Below, piece after piece: positions 26,539 through 38,945 of a stretch of DNA of 64,000 nucleotides. The notes under the pieces are model-generated. The model searched no databases. It had not been told where the DNA came from and saw nothing but the letters and a program-made list of their open reading frames with translations. Source of the DNA: Gorsachius magnificus (Eukaryota > Chordata > Aves > Pelecaniformes > Ardeidae). The position numbers and the translations under genes are program-made. Location: NCBI GenBank assembly GCA_034008185.1, contig CM067084.1, forward strand, positions 13,721,385 to 13,785,384. Reading direction: 5' to 3'. Each line of letters opens with the position of its first letter. Position 1 is the stretch's first letter.

Positions 26539-26600
26539 AGCAGCAGCAAGTCCCTGTATCAGATGATGACTTTTTACCGAAACCTGTATTAAAGCTCTAA
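26539..26600 (+). CDS. Terminal coding exon E with stop codon, unidentified gene
   Basis: The acceptor is cacttcttttccatcgctttccacacAG. The exon starts with AG, which completes the G left by exon B to GAG (Glu). It then reads QQQVPVSDDDFLPKPVLKL and TAA at 26598-26600. The coding part is 62 nt including the stop. The acidic DDD followed by basic and hydrophobic residues gives a distinct C-terminal tail. An AATAAA lies at 26627-26632, 27 bases past the stop, followed by T/G-rich sequence (tctgtgtctg, ggttgttt) as expected for cleavage. Splice signal, phase, stop and polyadenylation signal agree, so I believe this is a genuine last exon. I cannot say whether it is the only one. Confidence 0.68.
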
Positions 26601-26626
26601 AAGTTGCTGAAATTTTAATCGGCCAA

Positions 26627-26632
26627 AATAAA
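26627..26632 (+). terminator. Candidate polyadenylation signal AATAAA for exon E
   Basis: Canonical hexamer 27 bases after the exon E stop codon, with downstream T/G-rich elements within about 15-60 bases. It implies a 3' UTR of only about 45-60 nt if used, which is very short, so a longer UTR using another signal is also possible. Confidence 0.55.
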
Positions 26633-29600
26633 GACTAAAATCTGTGTCTGAGCTGCAGCGGCACTGTGATTCAATGGTTGTTTAATACACAGCACTGGCT
26701 TAAATCACAGCAAAGCATGGAAAAACGTGTAGCCACCCCACGGTAAGGCTACTGCAAGCTCCACCACTGCCCACAGTCTGCTCGTAACCCAGCAGCCCAC
26801 GGCCGGTTGCTAGCCCGTTGGCTTGCCCAGCCCTCCTGCTGGAGGGGTGCTATCTGGAGACAAGAAAGCAAAGATCAGCCTTCAAGCTGGCTCCACTCTC
26901 GCAGCCTACCGCAACCCTCTCTGAAGAGTCACCAGAACAAAGCGGCTCAAAGCAGCGAGCCCCAGACACTTTTTAACAAGCTCAGAGATGCGGTGCCCCC
27001 CTCGTGGCTGCTTCTCTTCCCAGCCGGAGCCTCAGTTCCCCCGTACCCCTTCACAACATGCTCAACCCTATGAAGCACCAGCAAGCCACATCCCAGCCAC
27101 CACCCAAGCTTTTTGTTCTAGGCATGGCAAAGCAGAGAGGCCAAGGAGAGGGGAGTCCCACACTGGTGGCATCCTCTCGCTCAGCTAGCCAGACTTCTGG
27201 CAGGAGCCTCCTGCTCAAATCCCCCTGGGGGGAGGATGGTGGTTTGAGCTTGCACTGAGCAGTCACCAAACAATATTTCATTCTCAATACCACTCTTAAA
27301 CAGAGAATTAACCAGTTCCTGATCCTGGGATTCCTCTAGAAGGGACGCACCCTGGTAACCAAACGTAGGCAACGTTCAAGGTAGAGTAGCTAGGTACTGA
27401 AAACTAAACATCTGAACATATGAGTGGGAAACCTTCCACATATGCCAAGAACAGGAGTTGGCTTCTACCAAAAAATTAAGTTAGTCCATCAACTGATAAC
27501 TGCTCCACCTTCCCGCCCCACAAAGTTCTATATTTGGTTACAGCACAAGTCCTGCCTTTCCTTTCCACCTGCATCCCTTGCCTTCCACTTCAAAAACAGT
27601 TCTGAAGATCTACCTGTGCTTTTTTGTCCTATTGCCAAGATCACTCTCAAATCCTCCTCACCCCAACCTGGCCTTCAGGACCTTGTCTAGAGGCTAAGGT
27701 TTGTTCCACTGCAACCAGAAACACTTTTAACACCCCCCGTGCATCCACTTTGAGCTCTAAATGTTGCTTGGACTCCATTGAGCTACCGGGCTGGATTGCT
27801 AGAGGCGTACCTGTCCTACAACTTCATCCTCATTTAGTATTTACCTACTGCCATCTCTGGCTGTTCAACAAAACATCCTTCTTCAACTCATGACAGGACA
27901 ACACTTCACTTGGTGTCTTATGACCGGAAAAGTCTTCGCAAGTTAAGATACCTGGTCACCCTTTCCCTGCCTTTGAAGCCGTGCTAATACTCTGCTTTCT
28001 TGATTAGTCTTCCACAGCTATCTGTTCTCTTCTCAACTCTTGCCTGCAGGGAAATACACACTACAGCTCAAAACAAGGTATTATTAAAATTAAAAAGAAA
28101 GCAAAATAAGAACGTTGAGTGTTTACACAAGTGTCATCTACATATTTGCATGGTCCTTGACTCTAACCAACCACCCACACTTCTTGACCGACTCTGTCAC
28201 TCAGACCGCCAACTTTCTGGGGGAGGGAACTTGCCACCTGGGCTTTAGTTTGAGACTGCGATGCCAGTCCTTGAATTACTATTAAGTTTTCAAAAGCAGA
28301 GACTGGAACCCAGATACAGCTCTACATTTTCACAGCGTACAGGTACCATTATACAACAACTTTAATCCATCATAAAACCACGTCGTCGCAAGTACGGCAG
28401 GAGTCTGGATCTTGGTTTTGTCAGTTTATTTTCTGCTAGATCAGCCCTACCAGCCAGCTTACTACGCGGCCATAGGAAATTTGGTGCTGGCGTGAGAGGG
28501 CAGCAGGAACAAGTGTCCAAAAGTGGGACCTCCACTATTGGCAGCAGTGCAGATTCGTATTTGATGAAAGTGAAACAGCGACTGCAGCTAAAAGCCCAAG
28601 GAACTTGCCTTGCAGTTAAGGACACTGTTGTAAATTTGCACCGAAGAAGAGGACAGCAAAGTCTGACTGCAAACGTGGAAGGGAGGACAATCTAATTCTT
28701 ACATAAATATTTTGAAAGAGAGAATTACTTCAAAGTCATCTTCAGTGCTAGTACGTTCTAGCTCTCCGCATGCCTGCTTCTGCTGGGTCTTTTTTCTCCT
28801 GATTTGACTAAATAATCAAGGACGGTATTTGCTCATTCTGAGATTGCTGAAGACATGAGTTGCGCATCCCAAGGACAGGCATTTTCGCATTATTCCAGTA
28901 CATGGCACGGGTGCCGAGAGCACAGAACCCCATCCTATGGCACTGGCAGGTCCCGTAGGTGTTCAGGTTATGTAACCATATCAAAAAATCAAGCCATTCG
29001 CAAACTTAGTTTAAAACCAAAACTTGATCCAGTACAAGCCGGACACAGCAAAATAAACAGCAGAGTTCATAGGTCAGAATCAGAGCCCAAATGCCTCAAG
29101 GAGGACATCATTATCTGTTCCACTAATTACAATTTTTAATTAATTGTTACAGAAAATACACATAATTAAAAATCATAAGACACATACACAAAGTGAAAAC
29201 TATTATATTCGTGTTAGGGCCAGCGGAGGGCATGCCGTGAAAGGTAACTTGGCCTCAGCGTTACCTCTCCTAATTCCACGGTGGTAACTGCCCAGCAGCG
29301 GCGCTCCCTGCGCCTGGCAGGCGAGAGGCGTGCTGGGACGCCGCAGAGGCCAGGGCTCCAAAGGCATGCCATTTTGTCTGAAGGGAGCATCATGCTGACA
29401 TTTGGGCGGTTGACATTTGGGGGTTGGATCTCCCGGAAAATGTGCGCCGTGAAACCTCAAATAATTCCTTTGGACGCAGCATAATCCTATCTACAACGAA
29501 GGGCTATGCATGCTAGAATCAAGGCAGGCTGGACAGACGCTTACAAGGAAACTTTGAAAATAAAATTAAAAATAAAGAAAAAAGTGTGGATGGCTCGCGC

Positions 29601-32600
29601 AGAGCAACGCAAAGCAGATGTTCACACCAAATAAAGCCCCCCCTTGGGCTGGCTCTGGCTAGCACGTGGAAAATCGCACATTATTAGTAGGTGAAAGAAG
29701 CAAACATATACTTCTTTGCTGACTATAATTTCAGCCTTGGCCCAAACCGTCCTTTTCCTTACCCAGGAGTGCAATTATTGCATCTTGGGTTGCATCTCTT
29801 AATAAAATACAGCTTTTAAGAGACAGCTCATTTCTTTACCTTTAGGGAATGCCTGGGAAGTCTTTTCATTAAAATGCTAATAGAACAATAAAGTTTAACA
29901 CCGAATTTCCCCCATTTGAGTTTGAAAGCAAATGCTTTGGTCTAATTCCGATCAGAACACTGTCTATTTTTTCATTAAAGTTTTATTCTGATGTATTTAT
30001 TATTGAGGAGCCTATGAGGAGCTGCATTATACTCAAGAATGAACTGAAATGAACTTTGAAGCAAGAAACAAAGCCTGCCTATGCAAGGGAGCAAACTGCA
30101 TAATGAATTAAGAGATGAGGCTTACTGCATTTCTAAGTGGTTTGTCACCATAATATAGCAGTATTTTGTTGTTCTTGGGGCTACTAACTGCGCTTACCCC
30201 TTTGGTCCACTTTATTTGGTGTATTCAGTAAATAACAAAGCATCAACACTTAGCATGCACATTCCTGACGTTTCCTAGACTGGCTCTCGATTAATCTACA
30301 TCCTAACGCAAGAGGACACATTCTGCGATACAAACAAGCCCTGTGTCACGTTGAGTTACATGTTCTCTGGCTTTTCCCAGCGTGTGGGAGGGTGCAGGCT
30401 CTCCACAAAGCTACCACTACCCAAAAAACGGGGCGAGAAGGCTTCCAGCTTCCATCGTCCTTGTCAGTCGGTAACAGCCAAGGATGAAAGAAATGCTTAG
30501 CTTAAAACTTGTCTTTCTCAAAATAGCCGTAGATCCGCAGTGCCCAGTGCTCCTCTTGCTTCGCTACTGCGAGGGCCCAAAGCTTTAATTTGCAGGCCAG
30601 CCATGCAGATCCAAAGCACACAACGGGGTTTAAAGAAGATTCAACGCTCCGACACATTTTCTCTTAGCTCCACTCAGCCTTCTTGGAGAGCTCCTGAAGA
30701 GCATTGGGTTACACGCTCTCAATAACTAAACACTTAAAGAAACCGCAACCCATGCCCTTGCATGCATGCAGCCACGTGATTTTCTGCTGGTAACCCTCTC
30801 CTTTCTGTTCCTCTGCCCCTTCTCCCATTTTTCCCTTTTCTCCCCATCCATTCAGATTACAGACTCCGCGGGATAGAGCCCAAATTCTCTACCTGACATC
30901 CTCTGCGGTCCCCCCCTGTGAAGGAGCAGGAATACATGGTGAAGTTAAGAGAAAGAAGGGAATACAGCATGCACACACTGTCCATTTTGTACATGAAAAG
31001 GAATCCACATCTTCCTCTGTCACCTGCTCTTATTTGAGAAATTTCTTTTCTTCTGGTTTCTCATTATAGTTTTAATGAAGCAAGGAAAGCCTATGTAAAA
31101 TCATTCTACTACAAATGAGCTGACTTAAAAAAAAGTAACACATTACTAGAGGTGAGCTTCCTAGCCAGCTCTCCCAGAGCATGTTTTTACAGAAGCCACA
31201 GGGAGTCCAGCACCAGGGAGGCAGATCTCTGCTTCCAGGAGGCACTGGAGCGGCACAGAGGGGCCCGATGGGGCTGCCTCGCTTCTGCTGCACTGGAGGA
31301 AGAGGAGGGCAGCTCTGCACGGTGCCAGCCCCAGGGCTGGGCAACTGGTGCCAGGCAAGAGAGGACAGCAGGAGGAGAGGAACGGAGCAGAGCGCCGTAC
31401 GGCTGCTCCTCCCAAAATGGCGTGTGGGAGCAACCCACGCAGCGGCACTGGCCTTCCTGGCACCTACTGGTCTGGCCATTGATTCTTGCCAGTCCTCGTC
31501 CTCTCTTCAGCCTTCTTCACCAGAGTCCTACAGAGGTGGCCAAAATTCAAGTGCATGGTGCACACCCCCATTCTCTTGGCAGTTCGGGACGTTGTCGGTG
31601 CTGTGCCACAGGCTGTAGGGCTGAGCCCATGCTCCAGAGCCCACGCTGGCTTCCCGGGCAGAGAGAAGGAATTCTAGCTTTGCCGCTGATGCTGGAAAAA
31701 TAGAGAACATTCCCAAAGTGCTGGAAACTAGGCCTGTGAGAGACTTGTACAACACACTCTCCCCTTTCTCCAGAAAACTGCCTTTTCATTTCAAGCAAAG
31801 ATTTCAAAAATTAAAGCACTAACTACAAAGAGAAAAAAAACAAACCAAAAAACAGCCCAAACTTTCCATCTCAATTACTGCACAAACATTCCTTAAAAAC
31901 TGTTAGAGCTACATGAAAGGAAAATAAGCACAAAAAGAATCTGAATAATGCCCGTGTCTAAGGGTTACTATCTAAATAGCACATACCCCAGCACAAGGCT
32001 CATTCAGGTATAAATCTCTCTGGAATACTGTCTGTTAACACCTCCGTTTGTTTTTAACCCTCCACACCCACTTAAGGTCACTTAATGTCAAAGCACTAAC
32101 ACCAGAACCCAACATCAGTGCAGGGGTTGCCCGACCTGCAAAGTTTTCAAGGAGTTCTGAATTGTGCTTTTTACAGAGAAAAAAAAAAGAAGCCACCAAA
32201 CCCAAAGCCATTTAATAGTTTAACAAAATCTCAGCTGGCACTGACTAGACATAATCTTATAAGGGTCTTTTGTCTCTGCCTGAACTCTTCGGGTCTATAG
32301 CACTCTTTGCTGTGATAATTGGTTTGGCTGTCCATTCCACCCATCAGGTGATAGAAAACTATCAATCAGACTAAATGCAATGTGAGAGAAGTCTCTTTAG
32401 CCAATTAGTCGGTAATGAGAACATTAGCCACAGTATCTTCTGCAGAGGGCACCTTAGCAATTCCAGCAGAGCCCACACAGATGACAGTTCTATCTGTATG
32501 ATTAATAGCAAGCGTATGACACTATAGGAATTCTACACAGTTGTGTAAAATCAGGGAGGAATGAGCCACTTTATGCTGTTAAATATTTTACGAGCCACAG

Positions 32601-32842
32601 ATGATTTTACATTACATTCTAATACATACACTTATTTTGTGTCTTGAAATTAACTCTCCTGCACCAAGAATAGTTTTTAAAGCATTTGGAGATCTCCAGA
32701 CAAGAGGAATTGTATAAATTTGAGTAACCAGGAGCAGCAGTTACAGAATGATAAGATTCCTCTTCAGACAGTGCAGGTTTGAGCTCCAGGAAGGCAAAAC
32801 TAAGTCTGCCCACTTCTCCACTTTCACCATAAGCATATTCTT

Positions 32843-33014
32843 ACAGAATCACAGAATCGTTTAGGTTGGAAAAGACCTTTCAGATCATCCAAGTCCAACT
32901 GTTACCCTAACCCTGCCATCCCACCACTAAACCATGTCCCTAAGCACCTTGTCTGCCCGGCTTTTAAATACCTCCAGGGACGGGGACTCCCCCAAGCAGC
33001 CCTTTCCAGTGCTT
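32843..33014 (-). mobile_element. CR1 3'-end fragment, antisense
   Basis: The inverted CR1 tail ACAGAATCACAGAATCGTTT, then AGGTTGGAAAAGACCTTTC, and the block TAAACCATGTCCCTAAGCAC through CCTTTCCAGTGCTT. Same subfamily as 13133-13430 and 19041-19218. The homology stops abruptly near 33014. Confidence 0.92.
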
Positions 33015-36000
33015 CTTCTGACTCTATAGAAAAGACTTAACCTCCAACCTGGCAGGTCAGAAACAACCACCTGAGTAACATGCAAAGCAGGGGGAAGTCA
33101 ATATTTGTTCTTCCCAGGAAGTTTTTTGGGAGAGAGAGTATTTTCCAAGTGAACACACGCAAAGGTATATTCAAACTCTGCTCAGATGTCAATGGGATCG
33201 CACCCCAGAGTCCTTCATATCAACCATGAAGCAAGGGGAGCTGCGTACCCCCAGGAGGGGATTTGAGGACCACTGCGCCCAGAACTGTACAGGCACCACT
33301 GACCTGTCAAGTTGACTTAAAAACACCGTGAGGGCACTGCCAAATGCCAGCACCCTGAGCTGATGGGCCAAACGATCCGATGCTACATTTCAAACCCCAT
33401 GCCGCTATTGCTGCATTGCGCAACAGCTTATCTGTGCTACAAACAGAAAAAACCCAACTATACAGGCACCTGAATTGATTTAGTTACACCAGTGAAAAAA
33501 TCTTTAAATTGGCACACTGCAAGGCTATGTTCCAGATTAGCCTAATTGGAGTTAATCGCCAAACCAATTTAAACAATTTGAGTTTCCTGTTGTGCCAGAA
33601 GGGTGCCCGTAAAAGACGCCTACAATGGGGCAGCTATTGATACATCCATTTATTTACACCGCAGACTTGCCGAACGCAAACACAGCTGGACTGAGCTGTG
33701 TCGGGGCAGAAAGAGAGGGGAAAGGCAGAAGAGATTAGCGAACAGTGCGGTTAGGGGACTTGACAGGGCGATCAATAAACGCCAGGTTCAGGGGGTAAAT
33801 TGAACCGACAAAAGTCAGCCTTAGTTTGCATTCCAAAATTTCATTTGTATAAGTCCTCTGTGGAGAGGGAAGGAGTAATGTAACCACTACCATGATCTGA
33901 ACCTATTTTTCTTCTCCAACTGCTCTTCCAAACTGTTATTCCTTCCTTAGTCCTTCCTCTTACTGAAGCTTTGTTAAGCTTGAAACACGCGGCAAATTTC
34001 AGATGGAATGTATTAAAAAGTGCTTAGGTACCATGGTGATAGGCACATTGGGAACACCACACAACACAACAGCTGAGAGAGACAAATGGGTTTGCACACA
34101 GTGAATTTTGTACAAGAGAATTAAAATAAATCTGCAAAAGGGAAAAAAAAACCTCAACCAGTCTTCATGGGAATTTTATAAAAGGCAGTAAACACATAAC
34201 AGGGCTCTCATGCAAACTCACACCTTTGGCAAGTGAGCAAGCCGAGGAAATCAGAAATATTCTTATGCAGCATTACCCAGGGATCTCAATGACTTACAGC
34301 AAGTGAAAATAACCTTTCAGAAGCGCATGGACTTTCCCGTACAAGCCCTACAGAAATAGCGATGGTTGCTCTGAGGCAGGGGAATATAGTGAAGATGCTG
34401 GGGGAAGGACAGCAACCGAATTTCACCCAAAAGGGGGATGGGTGCCGGGCACCTGCTCTGCACCAGCTCATCCAGCACCGGCTCTGCCGAGGCAGCCATG
34501 GGCAGGAGCGGCCGGGGGGGACATGGCCTCAGGTAGCCCTGGCCCAGGAAGAGCTCAGCACCGGTGGCCTTGCTGCCAAGCCATGTGAGGGAGAGAGAGA
34601 CACACACACACCCCCATCGAACCAGGCACCCCTAGCTTTGGCTACAGGCTCAGGTACCTGTTACACCTCCTTCACTATTTGCTGAGGCTTTGCATGAGGG
34701 AAGAAAGATGCTTCTCTGAGTAGACACACAAATGAGAATTTACCCCTAGTTGTTTTCTTGAAACCTGGGGGTCAGAACTGTTTTTTTTATCAAGTACACT
34801 TCCATGCTTTTATGTAAATTATTTTTTTATCTAAGGGCAGTTAATCTGGTAATATTGCAAGGGGAGTTGTTCAGAACTGGAAATTAAAATTGGATTGACA
34901 ATTGCGGATTGACAACGTGTCATCTGTTAATTAAAGGTAAGTGACAGACGTAACATTATATTTCATCGTACGATGCAAAATTATTGACTGTGGCAAGCTC
35001 TTCGAAGTTTTATCACTCTTTTACAGTAGTCAGCGGGGTTAAAGAGGCAAGCACAGTATTAGTTCTGTAACGCACTAAACACATTTGCCAGACACTTGCT
35101 AACAGACGGTTTCGGTTGGCTTGAAAGGGCCAGTGTCGCATCCCCCTCAGTGGCACAGCGGCAGCTGTGACTTGTCAAGGCAAGAGACACGAGTGATTCA
35201 CGTGGTATTGAACTGTAAGCAGAGCAACCTTTGGTTTAAAGGAACACCCAGTGAAGCACTGCTGACCCTGTGTTAAACTATTGCATCACATGGATTCGTC
35301 CAAATCTCATGCTTCCCTCTTCCTTAGCAGACAGGAGAACAGACTCTGCCCCCAAATCCTTCCCTTGACCTTGACATCCCCACCAAACATGGCCCTGCCT
35401 TCACTTTCCCACTGCAGGCAGAGATGCCGAAGCCGAGCCAGCACCATGGGGAAAGCTCAGCCCTCTTTGATCCGATTTTTGCTGTTTATAATGTTACCTA
35501 CAACCTGTGGGTTACACTATGCACTGCGACATATTGTGGAATTCACTGTTTGCTCATTGTCTTCTGGTGATAGCTGAAGAAGAGAGAGGCCTACGCTGAT
35601 CCTTTTAGATTATCAGGAAACCCTTCACTGCTACTGCTCAGAGCCATCAATAAACTGTCTGTTAACGATCATGATGTGGCTTAAGTGGATCAATTGTCAT
35701 TTATGGGTACAATCTTTGGAAAAAAAATTAATCTCATTTCTTTAATGGTATATTTGAGTTTCACAGGCTTACTCTGCTCGTCAGGTCCAACCACTGGTTC
35801 CGAGGGGCGAATCACCTCACCCAGCCACCGCCCCTCCGCAGATCTCATTCATCTACCCACCGTACGTCTCGAGATTTGCAGCTAGGGAAACCTGGTGGTT
35901 GTGGCACCCAAACAACAATTTCTGAACCTTCTCCTCTCATTTATGCTTAACGAGAAGGTTATGTCTTTTCCTTCCAGATCCAGAACTAACTGCAGTCATC

Positions 36001-36729
36001 CACATTTGCTGCTCAGAGGCCAGGCGAGTGCTGTATTCCCCACACACAACAGCAGACTCAAGCCAGACATAAGGCAAACACCAAGTACTTTACACTGGCA
36101 CTTTGTCACTGGCACTGATGGTTTGCAGATAAAATCTACTCACGCTTCTTTGCTGTGCCTAGAAAACTTTGCTCAAGACGCAAATGTATTTAAACAGGGA
36201 GAACTTCAAATACAAGAAAAATAACCTACAAGAAGACTTCACAGTAGGTTAATGCTGAACATTAAGCTACCAAGCACATGCTTTAGCTTATCACTTGAAT
36301 CGCAAAAATCCTGTGCTCTATTTGCAAGAGGCGAGCCATAATCTATTTCTTTTTACAAAATGTGACTACAAGATGGCCAATTCCTATAGCTACTGACCCT
36401 GTGGCTCTTTGCTTGTTGGGACTGCAACAACCACGCAAGTGCCTGCAGTGTGCTGAGCAACCTACCCCTCCCCAAATCCTCATGCAGGAGAGCAGGGAAC
36501 AGTAGTAGTAAGGGGATAAATGTGTCCTAATTAGCAAGGGGAAGGCTGAAGCCCTGCTCGGTGTTTCTCTGGCTGAGGGAAAGGTGAGCCTTACGATATA
36601 TTCCAGCATCAGTGATTAGTAGAAGATTAACAGCTACGAAGCAACAGCAAAATAACTTCACAGTGTTAACTCATTTCCTCATCACAGCTTGGAGCTCACA
36701 GCACAAGGAAAGACATTTTCGCCTGTGCG

Positions 36730-37250
36730 CGCCTATAAATACAAAAGGAGCATCATATTCTCTCTCTTTCCCCAGGTATTACCGCGTTTATCTCCTGAAC
36801 ACGAACGGCTATTATGAATTATCTCCACCATCCTGTGTTCTTCCCTCTCCCCTCCCCACTTCCCCATGAAAGGCAGGGAGGGGGGCGAGAGAAGAGCAAA
36901 GAAAAGCCAGCACCGTTGGATTCCCTTTTCTTCGGCTTTTACCAGCCTTCGGAGGTCAGGATGCTATTGGCTCCGCTCCGTGTGCGAGCTAGAGCTGTTC
37001 ACTTAGCAACAGAAAGCAGAAGCAGCAGACAGCAAAACTATCGAGCTACGTGTGTGTGCGCGCCCGCGGGAGGGAGGAGGAGGAGGAGGAGAGAGAGAAG
37101 GAGGATGGTGGAGACTAGGTACTCCGTTCAGAGGATGCTGCCGCCTGCGGAGGGTCCCCTCTGCACAAGTGCTGTGCGCCTCCAGGGATGGCAGCAACAG
37201 GCGCCCGTCCTCCACATCCCACTGGCTCCCACCCACAGAAAGCGGTGTGA
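36730..37250 (+). promoter_or_regulatory. Candidate promoter region: TATA-like box and GC-rich purine tract
   Basis: TATAAATA at 36734-36741 sits directly after a CpG-dense TGTGCGCGCC. Downstream, 37050-37250 is GC-rich with several CpGs (GTGTGCGCGCCCGCGGGAGG) and a GGA/GA repeat, then an ATG at 37105. This resembles the 5' end of a transcription unit on the plus strand. No conserved coding frame or convincing first-exon donor is visible, so it is a guess from composition. Confidence 0.25.
37068..37106. repeat. GGA/GA purine microsatellite
   Basis: A run of GGA triplets followed by GAGAGAGA and AAGGAGGA, almost all purine on the plus strand. Such tracts often lie in 5' UTRs or promoters, and it sits inside the candidate promoter patch. 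Confidence 0.85.
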
Positions 37251-38794
37251 GCCCTCCACATCTTGCATTTTTTAATATAGGAGCTTAATTAGAGCCTATT
37301 AACAGCAGCAACAGCAGACAATCTCAGTGAAGCCTGTATTTAATGCAAGTCGTGAAGGGCATCTCCTGTGCCTGAAACTATAAGGATATAAGATGCGATG
37401 TGTGAGAAGACAGATGAGAAAGGAATGAAGCCAGGGCTAAGGTGATGCTGAAAGGGCAAATGAGCTGTTTATGTTCATCTACCTTTTCTCCCACTGTCTG
37501 TCAAGGCAAAACCGCCCAAACTTAACAAACTTTAGTAAGGAGCTGTCTGTGGCATTATTCATCCTCCAGAAGGATGAGCCTGTATCCCAGCTACTTCTAA
37601 ACAACAGTTTCTTACGGAGAAGGGAAAGAAATAGCAGAGGAAGGTGTAGACAGAAGAAATACGTATTTTGCAGATCTTAGCTCCTTTCTGAAACACAAGA
37701 GGCTCGTGTTGAGAGATCACCAAGTAGAGAGACTATTTCATGCTGCCATTCAGAGTGACATAAGACATTTCACGCAGCTCATTCCACAGGGAACACACAG
37801 CCAGCAGCCCTCCCATGCGACTGACACCAGATATTTTCCTTCCTGCCACTGCTGTGGAAGAGCTCTGAGCACACACCAGGGAAAAGCATCATTTTCTTAC
37901 ATGTAAGGCATGGCTCCCTCCCTCCTCACCCCAGCCCCAAATAAATTAATTGTGGGGCCAATCTAACTGACCCTATTTGTTTTCCCCAACTGCTCTACAT
38001 TCCTGTTCAACTTTAATTTTAAAACTGAGTGTAGCTTCCTCTATGTGTGGGGCGGATCGCTGCACGTCCTTCCAGCTCCGTACGCCCAATCTCTCAGATC
38101 AAACCCTCCTTGCAAACTGCCAAAGCCTACTGAAATACAGTAGCTGAACAACTACTTCAGTCCTTCACAGCTGGGGTCAACAAAACCATCCAGGATCCTC
38201 TTGCTATTTAGAATGGGGGGGCTTAAAAGCAACCAAGTGTGTTGTTTTATCCTTTTCACCTCTTTTGTGTGACAATTCTATCATGTTTTCCTTATATTCA
38301 ACAACACAATGGATATGTAATAAGGGAAAGGAAACAGTACTTCCTTAGATTCAATATATCCAAAATGTATATGTAATTGTTAAAGAGGAACCTATATTTT
38401 TCAAGGAACAGAATTACAACATGGGTTGCAGGGCTAGTTCTCTGATTATTTCCTCCCTAGAAGGACATCACCTCGCCAACAAAACCTACAGCTTACGGGA
38501 ACTGGGCAGAGGTGGAACAAGTTGGCTATTAAGAGTAGCCCATTGGCACTATGAGAAACAGTCTAGCATGAAGAAAAAAGAAAAAAAAAAAAAGGACCAG
38601 ACTACAATGTTCATCCCTCTTGCTCGCGGCAAGGAGTGGTTTCATCTGTTTGGTACCAAGGCGAGCAGCATGACCCCAATCCTTCCTGGATTCCAACACC
38701 ACCAAATGCACCAGGATGGCCTGGCTGACCAACATGCAGGTTTTGCCCCCCTCTCTGAGCTGACTGAAGTCACGCAGCTGCTCTCAGAGAGGCA

Positions 38795-38945
38795 CCGAGC
38801 CCCGCGGGGGGGGCAGAGCCCATTGGCGGGGCCTTGGGTCGGCACCAACGCAGCCAGCACGGCTCCAAGCCGGGGTGCAGCAGGCGCTCCCTCGCCCAGC
38901 GGCAAAGGAAGCTGCAGGGATACCGACCGTACCCCACGGCGCCTG
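38795..38945. promoter_or_regulatory. CpG-rich patch with overlapping CCAAT and GC boxes
   Basis: This patch is denser in CpG than its surroundings (CCGAGCCCCGCGGGGGGGGC, ACCGACCGTACCCCACGGCG). It contains ATTGG (inverted CCAAT box, 38822-38826) overlapping GGCGGGGC (GC box, 38825-38832). These are motifs of CpG promoters. No gene start can be seen on either side, so promoter activity is inferred. Confidence 0.22.

Noticed and set aside
28050..28077. 28-nt exon-like stretch with a good acceptor
   Set aside because: The donor (GTATTA) is poor, and its length does not give a phase that can lead to exon C.
31152..31703. 183-codon plus-strand frame with overlapping frames on both strands
   Set aside because: Several long frames on both strands overlap here, which points to a GC-rich stretch poor in stop codons, not a gene.
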